Shown piece after piece: positions 46,951 through 55,692 of a DNA stretch of 64,000 bases. The notes under the pieces were generated by a model. It was not told the DNA's origin. It was given only the letters and a program-made list of their open reading frames with translations, and did no database searches. The DNA is taken from NCBI GenBank assembly GCA_944322325.1, contig CALUOQ010000004.1, forward strand, positions 113,935 through 177,934, written 5' to 3'. The translations under genes and the position numbers were made by a program. Position 1 is the first letter of the stretch, and each line of letters opens with the position of its first letter. Origin of the DNA: an uncultured Alloprevotella sp. (GTDB taxonomy: Bacteria > Bacteroidota > Bacteroidia > Bacteroidales > Bacteroidaceae).

Positions 46951-47517
46951 TCAATACGTAAACTCCCACTCCGTAAATTCGTTCTTATCCTTGTCGTAGT
47001 AGGCCGAACGCGACTTGCAGACCGTCGTAGCCTTTCCGTTGAAAAAGTCTTTCACCTGGTCGGCCGCAATGGTGATGTCGTTTTCGTCAGGATTCGCTAC
47101 CGATCCCTCCAGCTCACTCGTCTTGCCCTGGCTGTCCCGCTGGTACGAGAGGTAATGGTACCCCGACCCCAATGTGTAGCGATCCTTCGTCAGCAGCGAG
47201 TCGATGCCCGCCTTGGGCGCTGCCGTCACCTTGAAGCCCACCTTCTGCGAGCTGGTCGGCGTGAACGTCAGCTCCCACTCTCCGGTGGTCAGCGTGTCGG
47301 TAGCCTCCACGCCGCCCACGTTCATGTACGTCACCACCAAGTCGGCCACAGCCAGCACGTCGTCCGTCACGCTGAAACCATACTCCACCACGGGAGTCGT
47401 AACCTTGGTGACAGGGTCGTCACCCGTGAAATTCTCCCCGTCGTCACTACAGGCCACAAACGCCGTTGCGCACGCACTGAGCGCGCACACCGCGAAAAAT
47501 TTTGAAAACTGTTTCAT
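46951..47517 (-). CDS. Hypothetical lipoprotein
   Basis: 188 residues from the ATG at 47517, with lipobox FVAC. The mature part is rich in Thr, Val and Tyr and looks all-beta (VVEYGFSVTDDVLAVADLVV, WELTFTPTSSQKVGFKV). It resembles no family I recognise. A -7-like box with one mismatch (TATCTTCGC, 47558-47550) precedes it. It faces secA tail to tail. Confidence 0.65.
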   Translation of the reverse strand: MKQFSKFFAVCALSACATAFVACSDDGENFTGDDPVTKVTTPVVEYGFSVTDDVLAVADLVVTYMNVGGVEATDTLTTGEWELTFTPTSSQKVGFKVTAAPKAGIDSLLTKDRYTLGSGYHYLSYQRDSQGKTSELEGSVANPDENDITIAADQVKDFFNGKATTVCKSRSAYYDKDKNEFTEWEFTY

Positions 47518-47970
47518 CTTTTGTTTGTTTGAATATATAAAAATCAGGCGCGAAGATAGTAAAAAAATCCTAAACTGAACCCACGGGATGCGGGATATCA
47601 CCACGAAGACCACCGTTCCCGTCACGACACCCCTTCGCCCACCTCGTGCGGGCAAGGGGAAACCGGCCGAGGAGAAAACAGCCCCCCCCCCGGCATCCAG
47701 TTCCCGTTCCGACAAACGCTACGTCCGTTCTTACGGGCGCAGCGCCAGGCGCGACCAGCGGGCGGTTTGTTCTCCGAGCCTCCCAGCCCGTTTGCCGGCC
47801 TCTTCCAGCCCGGCGTCTGTCAAACTACACGGACAGGTTCCTGCGAAAACATCTCGAAAATAAACTCCGTCAAACCCAAAGCCCGGCTCTTTCCTCGCAC
47901 GCGGGAGGGGGGCCTTTCTTCTTCTCCCCCTCTCTTTTCTCTTTTTCTGGTTGCCGTGGGACCGGACCTA
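47518..47970. other. 450-bp non-coding stretch
   Basis: No convincing gene. It holds the upstream region of the lipoprotein gene, a C10 homopolymer (47682-47691), and C/T-rich DNA with several homopolymers (47900-47945) leading into a decayed surface-protein gene. Confidence 0.6.
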
Positions 47971-48631
47971 ATGGTTAACATTGACTGGGATAAAGCAGAA
48001 GCTGTTTTCTTTTCTTCGACGCCATACCCTCTAACCTTTGCACATTACACCGACAAATATGGCGGATGGTGCATTTCTCCATACTACAATACGTACTTGG
48101 GAAGGTTTGGAGAATGCTTAAATAAACTCAATGACGACTCAAAGATTAATTACTGGAAAGATAGTAAAGCCGCCGGCGACGAAGGTTCTGTCGTAGAATT
48201 CACAGACCTCAAAACCGCTTACGCCAATCTCGTCGAGAGCTACAAGGAGCGCATCAACGAGGACAACTGCGTAGGCGGCTATTCGCAAGAGGTGTTCGAC
48301 GCCTCAGGCTTGGCCAGCGCGACCACGCCTGAGGAATATGCGGAAGCCTTCACCTACCTGAACGAGCACACAACACGCCTCGCAGACGACGGACTCTACC
48401 GCATCAAATGCGCCCCCCTACGCGGAAGCTACAATTTGAGTTTCGACGCAGATGCCGCTCGCCGGCGCAGCCTTCAGCCTGAAACTCGACAACACCCCCA
48501 CCGGCATCGACAACACCACTATCCACCCACAAAGCAACGGACAACTCTACGACCTCAACGGACGCCCCGTGCTCTACCCCACCACTGGCGTCTACATCCA
48601 AAACGGCAAAACCGTGTTCATCAAAAAATAA
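47971..48631 (+). pseudogene. Surface or secreted protein fragment, frameshifted
   Basis: The first frame from 47971 (MVNIDWDKAEAVFFSSTPYP ...) runs to about 48455 and is not recognised; it has no signal peptide, so the 5' end is probably lost. The reading then moves one base into a second frame (MPLAGAAFSLKLDNTPTGID ...) and ends at 48631 with YDLNGRPVLYPTTGVYIQNG, the tail found on many Bacteroidetes secreted proteins. A single-base change near 48447-48460 explains this. A small peptide gene follows after 36 bp. Confidence 0.65.
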
Positions 48632-48667
48632 CATAAACATTTCAACCCCAATCAATCACTTATCATT

Positions 48668-48838
48668 ATGAACAAAAAAGCGTATATCACCCCGGACTTC
48701 GAAGTCATCGACATGCAAACCGAAAACCTCATCGCCGCCAGCAACATCACCATAGACAAAGGTGACGGCGATGCCCCCGGTTTTGGAGCCTTCAGCAAGA
48801 AGAGCGTCTGGGACAGCAGCAACTGGATGGAAGAATAG
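48668..48838 (+). CDS. Small Bacteroidales peptide (56 residues)
   Basis: Begins MNKKAYITPDFEVIDMQTEN with LIAASN after it, and ends SVWDSSNWMEE. I recall many short Bacteroidales proteins of the form M-x-K-x-Y-I-x-P-x-x-E-V with a small-residue turn near 25 and a Trp-Asp tail, often beside surface proteins or C10 proteases. Function unknown; an exported or processed peptide is possible. It lies directly behind the decayed surface-protein gene and before a terminator. Confidence 0.65.
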   Translation: MNKKAYITPDFEVIDMQTENLIAASNITIDKGDGDAPGFGAFSKKSVWDSSNWMEE

Positions 48839-48869
48839 ACTCTATACACACCTATCCTTAGACACAGTC

Positions 48870-48902
48870 ATCCGCCCGCGGGGATTCCCACGGGCGGATT
48901 TT
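48870..48902 (+). terminator. Terminator after the small peptide gene
   Basis: Perfect 9-bp arms 48870-48878 and 48891-48899, followed by Ts. Confidence 0.8.
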
Positions 48903-49088
48903 CTCTTTGCCGAAAGGTAAGGGCGAAATGTAAAAACGCAGGGACTGCGACTTCAAAATATACACGAGTTCAGGAATAAGTTATAATTAGAAGGGCGTCA
49001 TTTGCGTAATGCTTTCAACTTGTACGGGAACGCATCGGGTTTATTGTCGAAAACGCAAGCGCCCCGGGCGGCGGACAGACTTCTGCAA

Positions 49089-49679
49089 TCAGTGCGCCTC
49101 GGGCACGAATCCGGTCTTGTCGCGCTCGGTGATCGGCCTCAGCACGCGGCAGGGATTACCCGCAGCCACCACGCCGGCCGGAATGTCGCGCGTCACGACG
49201 CTACCCGCGCCGATGACCGCTTCGTCACCGATACTCACGCCCGCCAAAATGGTGGTTCCGCCACCTATCCACACCCGACGGCCCACACGGATTTCCTTGG
49301 GAATCAGTCCGCCCGCAATCCGCTCGTCGGCGTCGAGCACATGATTGGCCGAATACATGCTCACGTTGGGCCCTATCAGGGTGTGCTCGCCAATGGTCAC
49401 CTGACCACAGTCCAAAATCGTGCAGCCGAAGTTGACGTAGACGTCGTCGCCCAGCGTGATGTTCTTGCCAAATTCACAGCAGAAATCCGGCTCTACCCAG
49501 ACACGCTCGCCGACCTTCCTGAAAAGCTGCCGCATCAGAGCCTGACGCCGCTCGACCTCGTCGTCGCCCGTACGGTTGAACTCCCTGAACAGCATCTTCG
49601 CCGCCACCCGGCGGTCGAACAAATCGGCATCAAAGTCGTTGTACATCAAGCCTGCTTGCATTTTCTCCCACTCTGTCAT
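49089..49679 (-). CDS. Sugar O-acetyltransferase (maltose/galactoside type)
   Basis: 196 residues. An N-terminal MAC domain (MTEWEKMQAGLMYNDFDADL) is followed by a left-handed beta-helix of hexapeptide repeats (ITLGDDVYVNFGCTILDCG, then VWIGGGTTILAGVSIGD, VIGAGSVVTRDIPAG). The catalytic His is in MYSANHVLD. Moves acetyl from acetyl-CoA to a sugar hydroxyl. An exact -7 box lies at 49786-49778. Confidence 0.93.
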   Translation of the reverse strand: MTEWEKMQAGLMYNDFDADLFDRRVAAKMLFREFNRTGDDEVERRQALMRQLFRKVGERVWVEPDFCCEFGKNITLGDDVYVNFGCTILDCGQVTIGEHTLIGPNVSMYSANHVLDADERIAGGLIPKEIRVGRRVWIGGGTTILAGVSIGDEAVIGAGSVVTRDIPAGVVAAGNPCRVLRPITERDKTGFVPEAH

Positions 49680-49777
49680 AACGATACTCTTAGTTATATA
49701 TATGTTCTACACTCGCCGGAGCGAAGCCTCGCCCTCCTCCCGGGACAGCCCGACAGGCCTTTGGCTCACAGCATAGG

Positions 49778-49786
49778 GCAAAGATA
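49778..49786 (-). promoter_or_regulatory. -7 box for the acetyltransferase gene
   Basis: Minus strand TATCTTTGC, an exact match, about 100 bp before the start codon. Confidence 0.45.
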
Positions 49787-49881
49787 GGCTTTTTTTACTA
49801 CGCGGAAGTCCCACCACGGTAATTTCTTGCCTCTACCGAAGAGTAACGCCCAAAAACCATGCGAATATAAATCCGTTTTCG

Positions 49882-49890
49882 TAACTTTGC
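49882..49890 (+). promoter_or_regulatory. -7 box for the glycosidase-like gene
   Basis: TAACTTTGC, an exact match, leaving a leader of about 105 bases before the ATG at 50002. Confidence 0.45.
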
Positions 49891-50001
49891 CCGCAGAAGG
49901 CGCCTCCTGCCCACCACGGGACACAGACCAGGCAGACAGCGCCCACAAAGGCGTAACGCCACAACCCAACAACAATAAACCCAAAACTCCGCCTCATCGC
50001 C

Positions 50002-51303
50002 ATGCACACTTTTTCCAAAATCGTGGGCGTCGCCGCACTGGCCGCCCTCACCGCCTGCTCGCCCGACCCCGACCGCGCGCTGGCCAAGCAAATCATGGAC
50101 GACGCCACGCTGGCCACCGTGGACAGCATGGGCCGCGCCATCCTGTCGCAAGGACTCAATGCCGGAAGCGGCTACTCGCAAGTCTGGGCCCGCGACATGA
50201 ACACCTTCGTCGAAACGGCCCTCGACACCGTGCCGCCACAGGACATCCGGGGCGCCATCCTGATGTTCTTCGCCCTACAACAACCCAACGGCGAAATGGT
50301 GGACGGATACGTGCTGAAGGAGGACTTCACCTGGTACGACCCCGTGGGCTACTACTCCGACGCCGCACCGCGCCATGTCGGCTTCAAGAACACCGTCGAG
50401 ACGGACCAGGAGACTTCGCTCATACAGATTGTGGGAAAGTACGTCCGCAAGACGGGCGACAAGTCCATCCTTCAGGAGCGGGTAGCCGGACGCACGGTGT
50501 ATCAGCGCATCGAGGACATGATTGGCTACCTGATGCGCGAGAAGTACGACGCGCGCTACGGCCTGCTGACCGGCGCCCTGACCGCCGACTGGGGCGACGT
50601 GCAGCCCGACTCGCTCTCGCCGTGCGACATCACTGAAAACTCCGTCACCACCATCGATGCCTACGACAACGCCATGCTGGTCATCGCCCTGGACGACCTC
50701 GCCGCCATGACCGGGGGAACGGAGGCCAAGCGCTGGAAACGGATGGCCGGCGAATTCCGTACCCGCATCCGCAAGCACCTGTGGGACGACACGCGAAACA
50801 AAATCATACCCCATCTCTACCCAAACGGAGGCCAACCTGACCTCGGCGGACTGGACGAGAACCAAATCCACTACCACGGCGGCACGGCCGTGGCCATCGA
50901 GGCGGGCGTGCTGGAGCACGACGAAATCGACATCGTCAACGACCAGATGCTGGAAAACGTGCGCCTCTCCGGCATGCCCAGCATCGGACTGACCCTCTAC
51001 CCGACCTACCCCGAGGGCTTCTTCCCGGGAGGCATGGCCAATGCCTACAACTACCAGAACGGCGGCGACTGGACCTGGTTCGGCGGCCGCATGATTCAGC
51101 AACTCATGGCCCACGGCTACGTGGCCGAAGCCTACGCCGAAATCCGCCCCATGACAGACCGCGTCGTCAAGAACAAAGGCTTTTACGAATGGTACGGGCC
51201 TGGCGGCGTGCCCAGCGGGTCGGGCCACTTCAAAGGCTCGGCAGGCACGCTGTGCAAGGCCATCGCGATGCTGCGCGCGTGGGCAGAACAGCACAGCCGC
51301 TGA
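50002..51303 (+). CDS. Six-hairpin glycosidase-like lipoprotein
   Basis: 433 residues with lipobox LTAC. The mature part has the alternating helices and Trp/Asp-rich loops of (alpha/alpha)6 glycosidases: GYSQVWARDMNTFVETAL near the start, LTADWGDVQPDS in the middle, and YQNGGDWTWFGGRMIQQL and GFYEWYGPGGVPSGSGHF near the end. Acidic residues in WARDM and DWGD could be catalytic. The family within the superfamily (GH63-like or amylo-glucosidase-like) cannot be fixed by eye. Confidence 0.75.
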   Translation: MHTFSKIVGVAALAALTACSPDPDRALAKQIMDDATLATVDSMGRAILSQGLNAGSGYSQVWARDMNTFVETALDTVPPQDIRGAILMFFALQQPNGEMVDGYVLKEDFTWYDPVGYYSDAAPRHVGFKNTVETDQETSLIQIVGKYVRKTGDKSILQERVAGRTVYQRIEDMIGYLMREKYDARYGLLTGALTADWGDVQPDSLSPCDITENSVTTIDAYDNAMLVIALDDLAAMTGGTEAKRWKRMAGEFRTRIRKHLWDDTRNKIIPHLYPNGGQPDLGGLDENQIHYHGGTAVAIEAGVLEHDEIDIVNDQMLENVRLSGMPSIGLTLYPTYPEGFFPGGMANAYNYQNGGDWTWFGGRMIQQLMAHGYVAEAYAEIRPMTDRVVKNKGFYEWYGPGGVPSGSGHFKGSAGTLCKAIAMLRAWAEQHSR

Positions 51304-51306
51304 CCA

Positions 51307-52089
51307 TTAGTATTCCTTTCTCAGAATATAGAAACAGCTGCTGCTTAGAAAATTTCTCAGGAAACGTACGTCCGAAACGAACGTGGACAACCTGCAGGGG
51401 CGTAAGCCAAACTTCACTTTATAGTGCGGATTCACGAGCCAAAGCTGCCTGTCCGCGATTTCAAGGCCAGCCGGATGCAGCAGGTCCTCGAAGCGCTCTA
51501 TCGTCACGCGGGTCTGGCGGATGGAAAGCAACTCCTCGAGACAGTTTTCGTCTTCGCCGAAAAGCCTTATCACCATGCAATACAAGGCGGCAGGCAACAA
51601 ATGGACAAAAGGCAAACAGGACAGGACCTTGCTCCTACAGATTTGCTGGTGACCTCCAAATGCCATCTGCCACGCGGGGAATGCCATAAATACCACGCCG
51701 TCCGGCGCCAAGAATCTCCCCATGGCGGACAGAAACTGCGGCTTGGCCGCGATATGCTCAAAGACGTCATGACAGACGATGACGTCAAAGCCTCGGTCCA
51801 ATCCCTTCACGCTGAAAATATCCTCGGTGATGAACACTCCGTCCGCACCAGCTCTGTCAAAGTTTCGCCGGGCCACGTCTATGAGGCACGCCGCCCGGTC
51901 TACCCCAAGCGTGCAACACCCTCTGCGAGCAAAAGGCAACAGATTGCCACCCTCGCCACAACCTATCTCCAACACGCTGGTCCCCGCCCCGAGCGTATGC
52001 CACGTCTCGATGTACGGCACGAAATACTCCTCACAGGTCTTGGCCAATTCCCGGAAATAGGCATCCCTGTCCTTATGTCGCTTTTGCAT
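51307..52089 (-). CDS. Class I SAM-dependent methyltransferase
   Basis: 260 residues from the ATG at 52089. The SAM-binding motif I is VLEIGCGEGGNLLPFA, followed by the acidic end of strand 2 (TLGVDRAA) and motif III-like VIVCHDVFEHI. The layout fits UbiG/Ubie-type small-molecule methyltransferases. Substrate unknown. It is convergent with the glycosidase-like gene (3 bp apart) and co-oriented with the sigma-barrel gene upstream. Confidence 0.87.
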   Translation of the reverse strand: MQKRHKDRDAYFRELAKTCEEYFVPYIETWHTLGAGTSVLEIGCGEGGNLLPFARRGCCTLGVDRAACLIDVARRNFDRAGADGVFITEDIFSVKGLDRGFDVIVCHDVFEHIAAKPQFLSAMGRFLAPDGVVFMAFPAWQMAFGGHQQICRSKVLSCLPFVHLLPAALYCMVIRLFGEDENCLEELLSIRQTRVTIERFEDLLHPAGLEIADRQLWLVNPHYKVKFGLRPCRLSTFVSDVRFLRNFLSSSCFYILRKEY

Positions 52090-52161
52090 ATAGCTCCTTC
52101 GTTTTCTTTCTACATATAAGAGTCGGCACACTGCAAAAGACTGCACGGGACGGCGGACCTA

Positions 52162-53715
52162 TCACCACGAAAACCGTAAGCCGACAGGCAGCACGACCCG
52201 GAATGGACGGTCCGTACGGACGGTCCTGATCCCGTCACCGGGATTGAAGTAATAATACAGATTGGGCTCCGCAAACAAGCCGACGGTCGGAGTAATTGCG
52301 TACTGGAATCCCACGCCCACACTGACCGACCACTGCCACGAGGGCTTCAATCCGTACCGTTCCTGCTTCACGGTCAAGCCATCCACAGACAAGGCCTCCT
52401 CGGCTGTGGCCTTGACGGGTATGTCCAGCGAAACTCCCGCTGAGGCATAAATGGAACCCCGGCCCTTGCCCCACACGTGAAATGTACCCCTTATCGGAAT
52501 GCCCACATAATGCAACCGCTGCACCCGCTCGGTGCGGACCTTGCTGACGGAGGTAAAATCCGTGCGCAGGAAGGTATATTGCACCCCGGTCTCTACGCCC
52601 CAACGCTCATTTATCCTCTTGCGGGCCAATAGTGAGAAGGCAACCGGAGAATGATGATGCGACACATACGTGACCTGCCCGGGCTCCCCGGAAGTTATGC
52701 TACCCGGAATTTTCGACGCCCGGACGTGGGTTCGATTGGCTCCGCCTGAATATGCGAAAGACAACGCCCACGCGCTACGAGCTTCACCTGGCAGCATGGG
52801 AAACGACAAGGCGCCGTAATGCTTCCTCACCGCACCGCTATGCGGCTTCTCGTCCTGCTCCTCTTCAGGCGGCAAACCGTTGTCCACCGCCAGAACCGTG
52901 CTGTCCGGCCGCGTGACATCCGGACCGACCGCCATGTGCGCCACAGATTCAGGACGTCGCCGTAAGGAAACGGCGGTGCGGCGCCCGTCCGTCCCCACCA
53001 TGCCCGCTACGGGGGAGGAGGGGGGGGGAGGAGCTGTGCCCGGCATTTCCTCCTTGTCCCCGTCTACGCATACTCTCGTACACGCCTTGTCCCCTGTCCG
53101 GTAGAGCTGATAACGATACACACAAACAGAGATGGCGGACAACAGCAGCACCAGTCCTCTCACCCGATACTGGGAAATAAGCCTGCGCAACACCTTTTTG
53201 GCCCGCGCCAGCTGCGAGGACGAAGAATGAGGCGCGATATGCAGCAAAAGACCGATTTCCTTATGCGACAGCCCTTCGAGGACCGACAACCTGAATATCC
53301 GGCCATAGCCCTCCGGCAATTTCTCAATCAGATTGAGCATCTCGGCATAAGTGGGGAATACGTCCGCCTCGTCGGACTCCGCCGGCTGCTCGTCTTCACT
53401 GATTTCTTCCAGTGAAACCGGTGCTGACAGTCCACGTTGCCGCACGTACTGTAGGGAAAGGTTGCGCATAATCGTACCCATCCAAACCTCCAACATGTCA
53501 GGAAGCCGTAACGTGTGGATGGAGGAAAAAATGATGATAAAACCGTCGTGCAGCAGATCTTGAGCTATTTGCCAGTCCGCCACATAGTGTAAACATATCT
53601 TCCTCATTCGGTCCGCATAGGTCTTATAAAGCCAGTCCAAAGCCTGCCTGTCGCCCTCCCTGCACAACTCTACGACCTCCTTGCGAGTCATCTGTTTCCG
53701 ATGCGTACTTTCCAT
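52162..53715 (-). CDS. ECF sigma factor fused to a membrane helix and an outer-membrane-type barrel
   Basis: 517 residues in one frame. Residues 10-95 are sigma region 2 (REGDRQALDWLYKTYADRM, VADWQIAQDLLHDGFIIIFS). Residues 120-180 are region 4 (YGRIFRLSVLEGLSHKEIGL, SQLARAKKVLRRL). One hydrophobic helix follows at about 186-200 (RGLVLLLSAISVCVY), then a Pro/Ser/charged linker (205-305). A C-terminal beta-barrel (about 310-517) has alternating strands such as WGVETGVQYTFL and WQWSVSVGVGFQYAI and ends GLRFSW. The ATG at 53715 lies 46 bp after an exact -7 box; an upstream GTG is too close to that box. A C9 tract sits in the linker. Sigma genes followed by separate anchored-barrel genes are known in Bacteroidetes (from memory); a single-chain form is unusual. 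Confidence 0.8.
   Translation of the reverse strand: MESTHRKQMTRKEVVELCREGDRQALDWLYKTYADRMRKICLHYVADWQIAQDLLHDGFIIIFSSIHTLRLPDMLEVWMGTIMRNLSLQYVRQRGLSAPVSLEEISEDEQPAESDEADVFPTYAEMLNLIEKLPEGYGRIFRLSVLEGLSHKEIGLLLHIAPHSSSSQLARAKKVLRRLISQYRVRGLVLLLSAISVCVYRYQLYRTGDKACTRVCVDGDKEEMPGTAPPPPSSPVAGMVGTDGRRTAVSLRRRPESVAHMAVGPDVTRPDSTVLAVDNGLPPEEEQDEKPHSGAVRKHYGALSFPMLPGEARSAWALSFAYSGGANRTHVRASKIPGSITSGEPGQVTYVSHHHSPVAFSLLARKRINERWGVETGVQYTFLRTDFTSVSKVRTERVQRLHYVGIPIRGTFHVWGKGRGSIYASAGVSLDIPVKATAEEALSVDGLTVKQERYGLKPSWQWSVSVGVGFQYAITPTVGLFAEPNLYYYFNPGDGIRTVRTDRPFRVVLPVGLRFSW
53020..53028 (-). repeat. C9 homopolymer in the sigma-barrel linker
   Basis: The coding strand holds nine C, coding Pro-Pro-Pro at about residues 229-232. 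One C fewer would bring a TAG (53009-53007) into frame a few codons later. One more would reach a TGA (52951-52949). Either change leaves the sigma domains and membrane helix but removes the barrel. Confidence 0.75.
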
Positions 53716-53760
53716 ACATAAGTAAGATAGTAAAAAAGGGCACAGACTGCACACCCCTCC

Positions 53761-53769
53761 GCAAATTTA
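53761..53769 (-). promoter_or_regulatory. -7 box for the sigma-barrel gene
   Basis: Minus strand TAAATTTGC, an exact match to the housekeeping -7 box. A TTG about 20 bp upstream (53792-53790) may be part of a -33 element. Confidence 0.5.
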
Positions 53770-53961
53770 ACATAACTCGCCTCCCGCCACAACCGCCGAA
53801 ACGGCCGGACAGATGCGATACGCTCTCCGTGCAGGGGGACGGCCGTCGCCTTGATGTCCATCCTCCCACCGGATGGCCGACACACACGGGCCGCCCGGCA
53901 ACTTCCGGCTTCCGATAGTTTTTCGTAACTTTACGGCGCAAAACAACGTCTGTATAAATCT

Positions 53962-55599
53962 ATGATGAGAAAACTCATGCTCCTCGTGCTCGTCGGCCTC
54001 GGGCTGACCTGCCTGCCGCTGATGGCCCAGCCCGGAGGCGACGTACGTATCATTCCGCGCCCGCAACAGGCGGCGCTCACCTCCACCTCCTCGCACGCCC
54101 TCACCGAGGGGCACGCCATTCACGCCCCCGCCGCGCTCGCGGCCGAGGCCGACTACCTCGCCGAAGAACTCGCCGCACGCGGCCTCAACCTCAAGGTACG
54201 GCACAGGGGACGCGCGGCCATAGGCGTGGTACTCAAGCTGTGCGACACGCTCGCCTCGCCCGAAGCCTACCGCCTCGACATCGGGTCTCACCGCGTCACG
54301 ATAGCGGGCAGCACACCGGCCGGCGTGTTCTACGGCATACAGAGCCTCCTGCAACTCCTCGACAACGCGCCCCAGGCCGGCGCCACGCTCCCCGTGGGCA
54401 CCCTGACGGACGCGCCGCGCTACGCCTGGCGCGGCTTCATGCTCGACGAGGCCCGCCACTTCTTCGGCCGCGAAAAGGTCCTGCAACTTCTCGACCTCAT
54501 GGCCCGCTACAAGCTCAACCGCCTGCACTGGCACCTGACCGACGAGCAGGGCTGGCGCATCGAGATACGGCGCTACCCCCGCCTGGCCGCCGAGGGCGGA
54601 CGGGGCGACTGGAGCCACATGGGCCAAGGTCCGGCCCGCTACTACACGCAGGACGACATTCGTGACATCGTGGCCTACGCCGCCCGGCGCCACATCGAAA
54701 TCATCCCCGAAATCGACATGCCCGGCCACGCCACCGCTGCCAACCGCGCCTACCCCGAATACTCGGGCGGCGGCACCAAAGCCCACCCCGAGTTCACCTT
54801 CAACGTGGGCAAGGACTCCACCTACACGTACCTCACCGACATTCTGCGCGAGGTGGGCGGGCTCTTCCCCTCGCGCTACCTCCACCTGGGCGGCGACGAG
54901 GTGGCCTACGGCATCGACGCCTGGCGCACCGACCCCCACGTGCAGGCGCTCATTGAGCGCGAGGGGCTCGCGGACGTGAAGCAGGCCGAAGCCTACTTCA
55001 TGCACCGCATGACCGACTCCGTGCGCACCCTGGACAAGACGATGGCCGGCTGGGACGAACTGCTCGACCACCGGCCCGACACGGCCTCGACGCTCATCTT
55101 CTGGTGGCGTCACGACCGCACGGCACAGCTGCGCAAATCCCTGGCCGGCGGCTACCGGACCGTGCTCTGCCCGCGCCGCCCCCTGTACTTCGACTTCATC
55201 CAGCACGCCAGCCACAAATGGGGCCGCGTGTGGAGCGGCTTCTGCCCCGTGGAGGACGTCTACGCCTTCCCCGACCCGCTGCTTGACAAATGCGGCTTCA
55301 GCGACGCCGAGCGCAGCCACATCGTCGGACTACAGGCCAACCTGTGGACCGAACGCGTGCAGAACGCCGAGCGTCTCGACTTCATGACGTGGCCGCGCCT
55401 CTGCGCCCTGGCCGAGGCCGCCTGGACCCAGCCCGGGCGCAAGGACTTCGCCGACTTCAGCCGCCGCCTCGACGACGCCTACCGCCTGTTCGACAGGCTG
55501 GGCGTCTACTACTTCGACACCCGCGACCCGCAGCGCCATCCCGAACCGCGCGGTGCCGAGCAGGCGGGCAAGGACACCCCCATGGACTTCCGCGACTGA
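53962..55599 (+). CDS. Beta-N-acetylhexosaminidase, GH20
   Basis: 545 residues with a signal peptide (LMLLVLVGLGLTCLPLMAQ). An N-terminal GH20b alpha/beta domain (about 28-145) precedes the TIM barrel. The catalytic Asp-Glu pair is in YLHLGGDEVAYG (about residue 310), and the substrate residues are in HWHLTDEQGWRIEI and IPEIDMPGHATAA. Removes terminal GlcNAc or GalNAc from glycans. A -7-like box with one mismatch (TAACTTTAC, 53926-53934) lies upstream. Confidence 0.95.
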   Translation: MMRKLMLLVLVGLGLTCLPLMAQPGGDVRIIPRPQQAALTSTSSHALTEGHAIHAPAALAAEADYLAEELAARGLNLKVRHRGRAAIGVVLKLCDTLASPEAYRLDIGSHRVTIAGSTPAGVFYGIQSLLQLLDNAPQAGATLPVGTLTDAPRYAWRGFMLDEARHFFGREKVLQLLDLMARYKLNRLHWHLTDEQGWRIEIRRYPRLAAEGGRGDWSHMGQGPARYYTQDDIRDIVAYAARRHIEIIPEIDMPGHATAANRAYPEYSGGGTKAHPEFTFNVGKDSTYTYLTDILREVGGLFPSRYLHLGGDEVAYGIDAWRTDPHVQALIEREGLADVKQAEAYFMHRMTDSVRTLDKTMAGWDELLDHRPDTASTLIFWWRHDRTAQLRKSLAGGYRTVLCPRRPLYFDFIQHASHKWGRVWSGFCPVEDVYAFPDPLLDKCGFSDAERSHIVGLQANLWTERVQNAERLDFMTWPRLCALAEAAWTQPGRKDFADFSRRLDDAYRLFDRLGVYYFDTRDPQRHPEPRGAEQAGKDTPMDFRD

Positions 55600-55653
55600 C
55601 CCGCAGCGGGCGAATATCTCCCGCAGGGCAACCCGGCGTGACGCATTTTTTTG

Positions 55654-55662
55654 TACTTTTGC
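55654..55662 (+). promoter_or_regulatory. -7 box for ffh
   Basis: TACTTTTGC, an exact match, 30 bp before the ATG at 55693. Confidence 0.5.
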
Positions 55663-55692
55663 AGGCATAAATTCAAGAACCGCAAAACCCCT

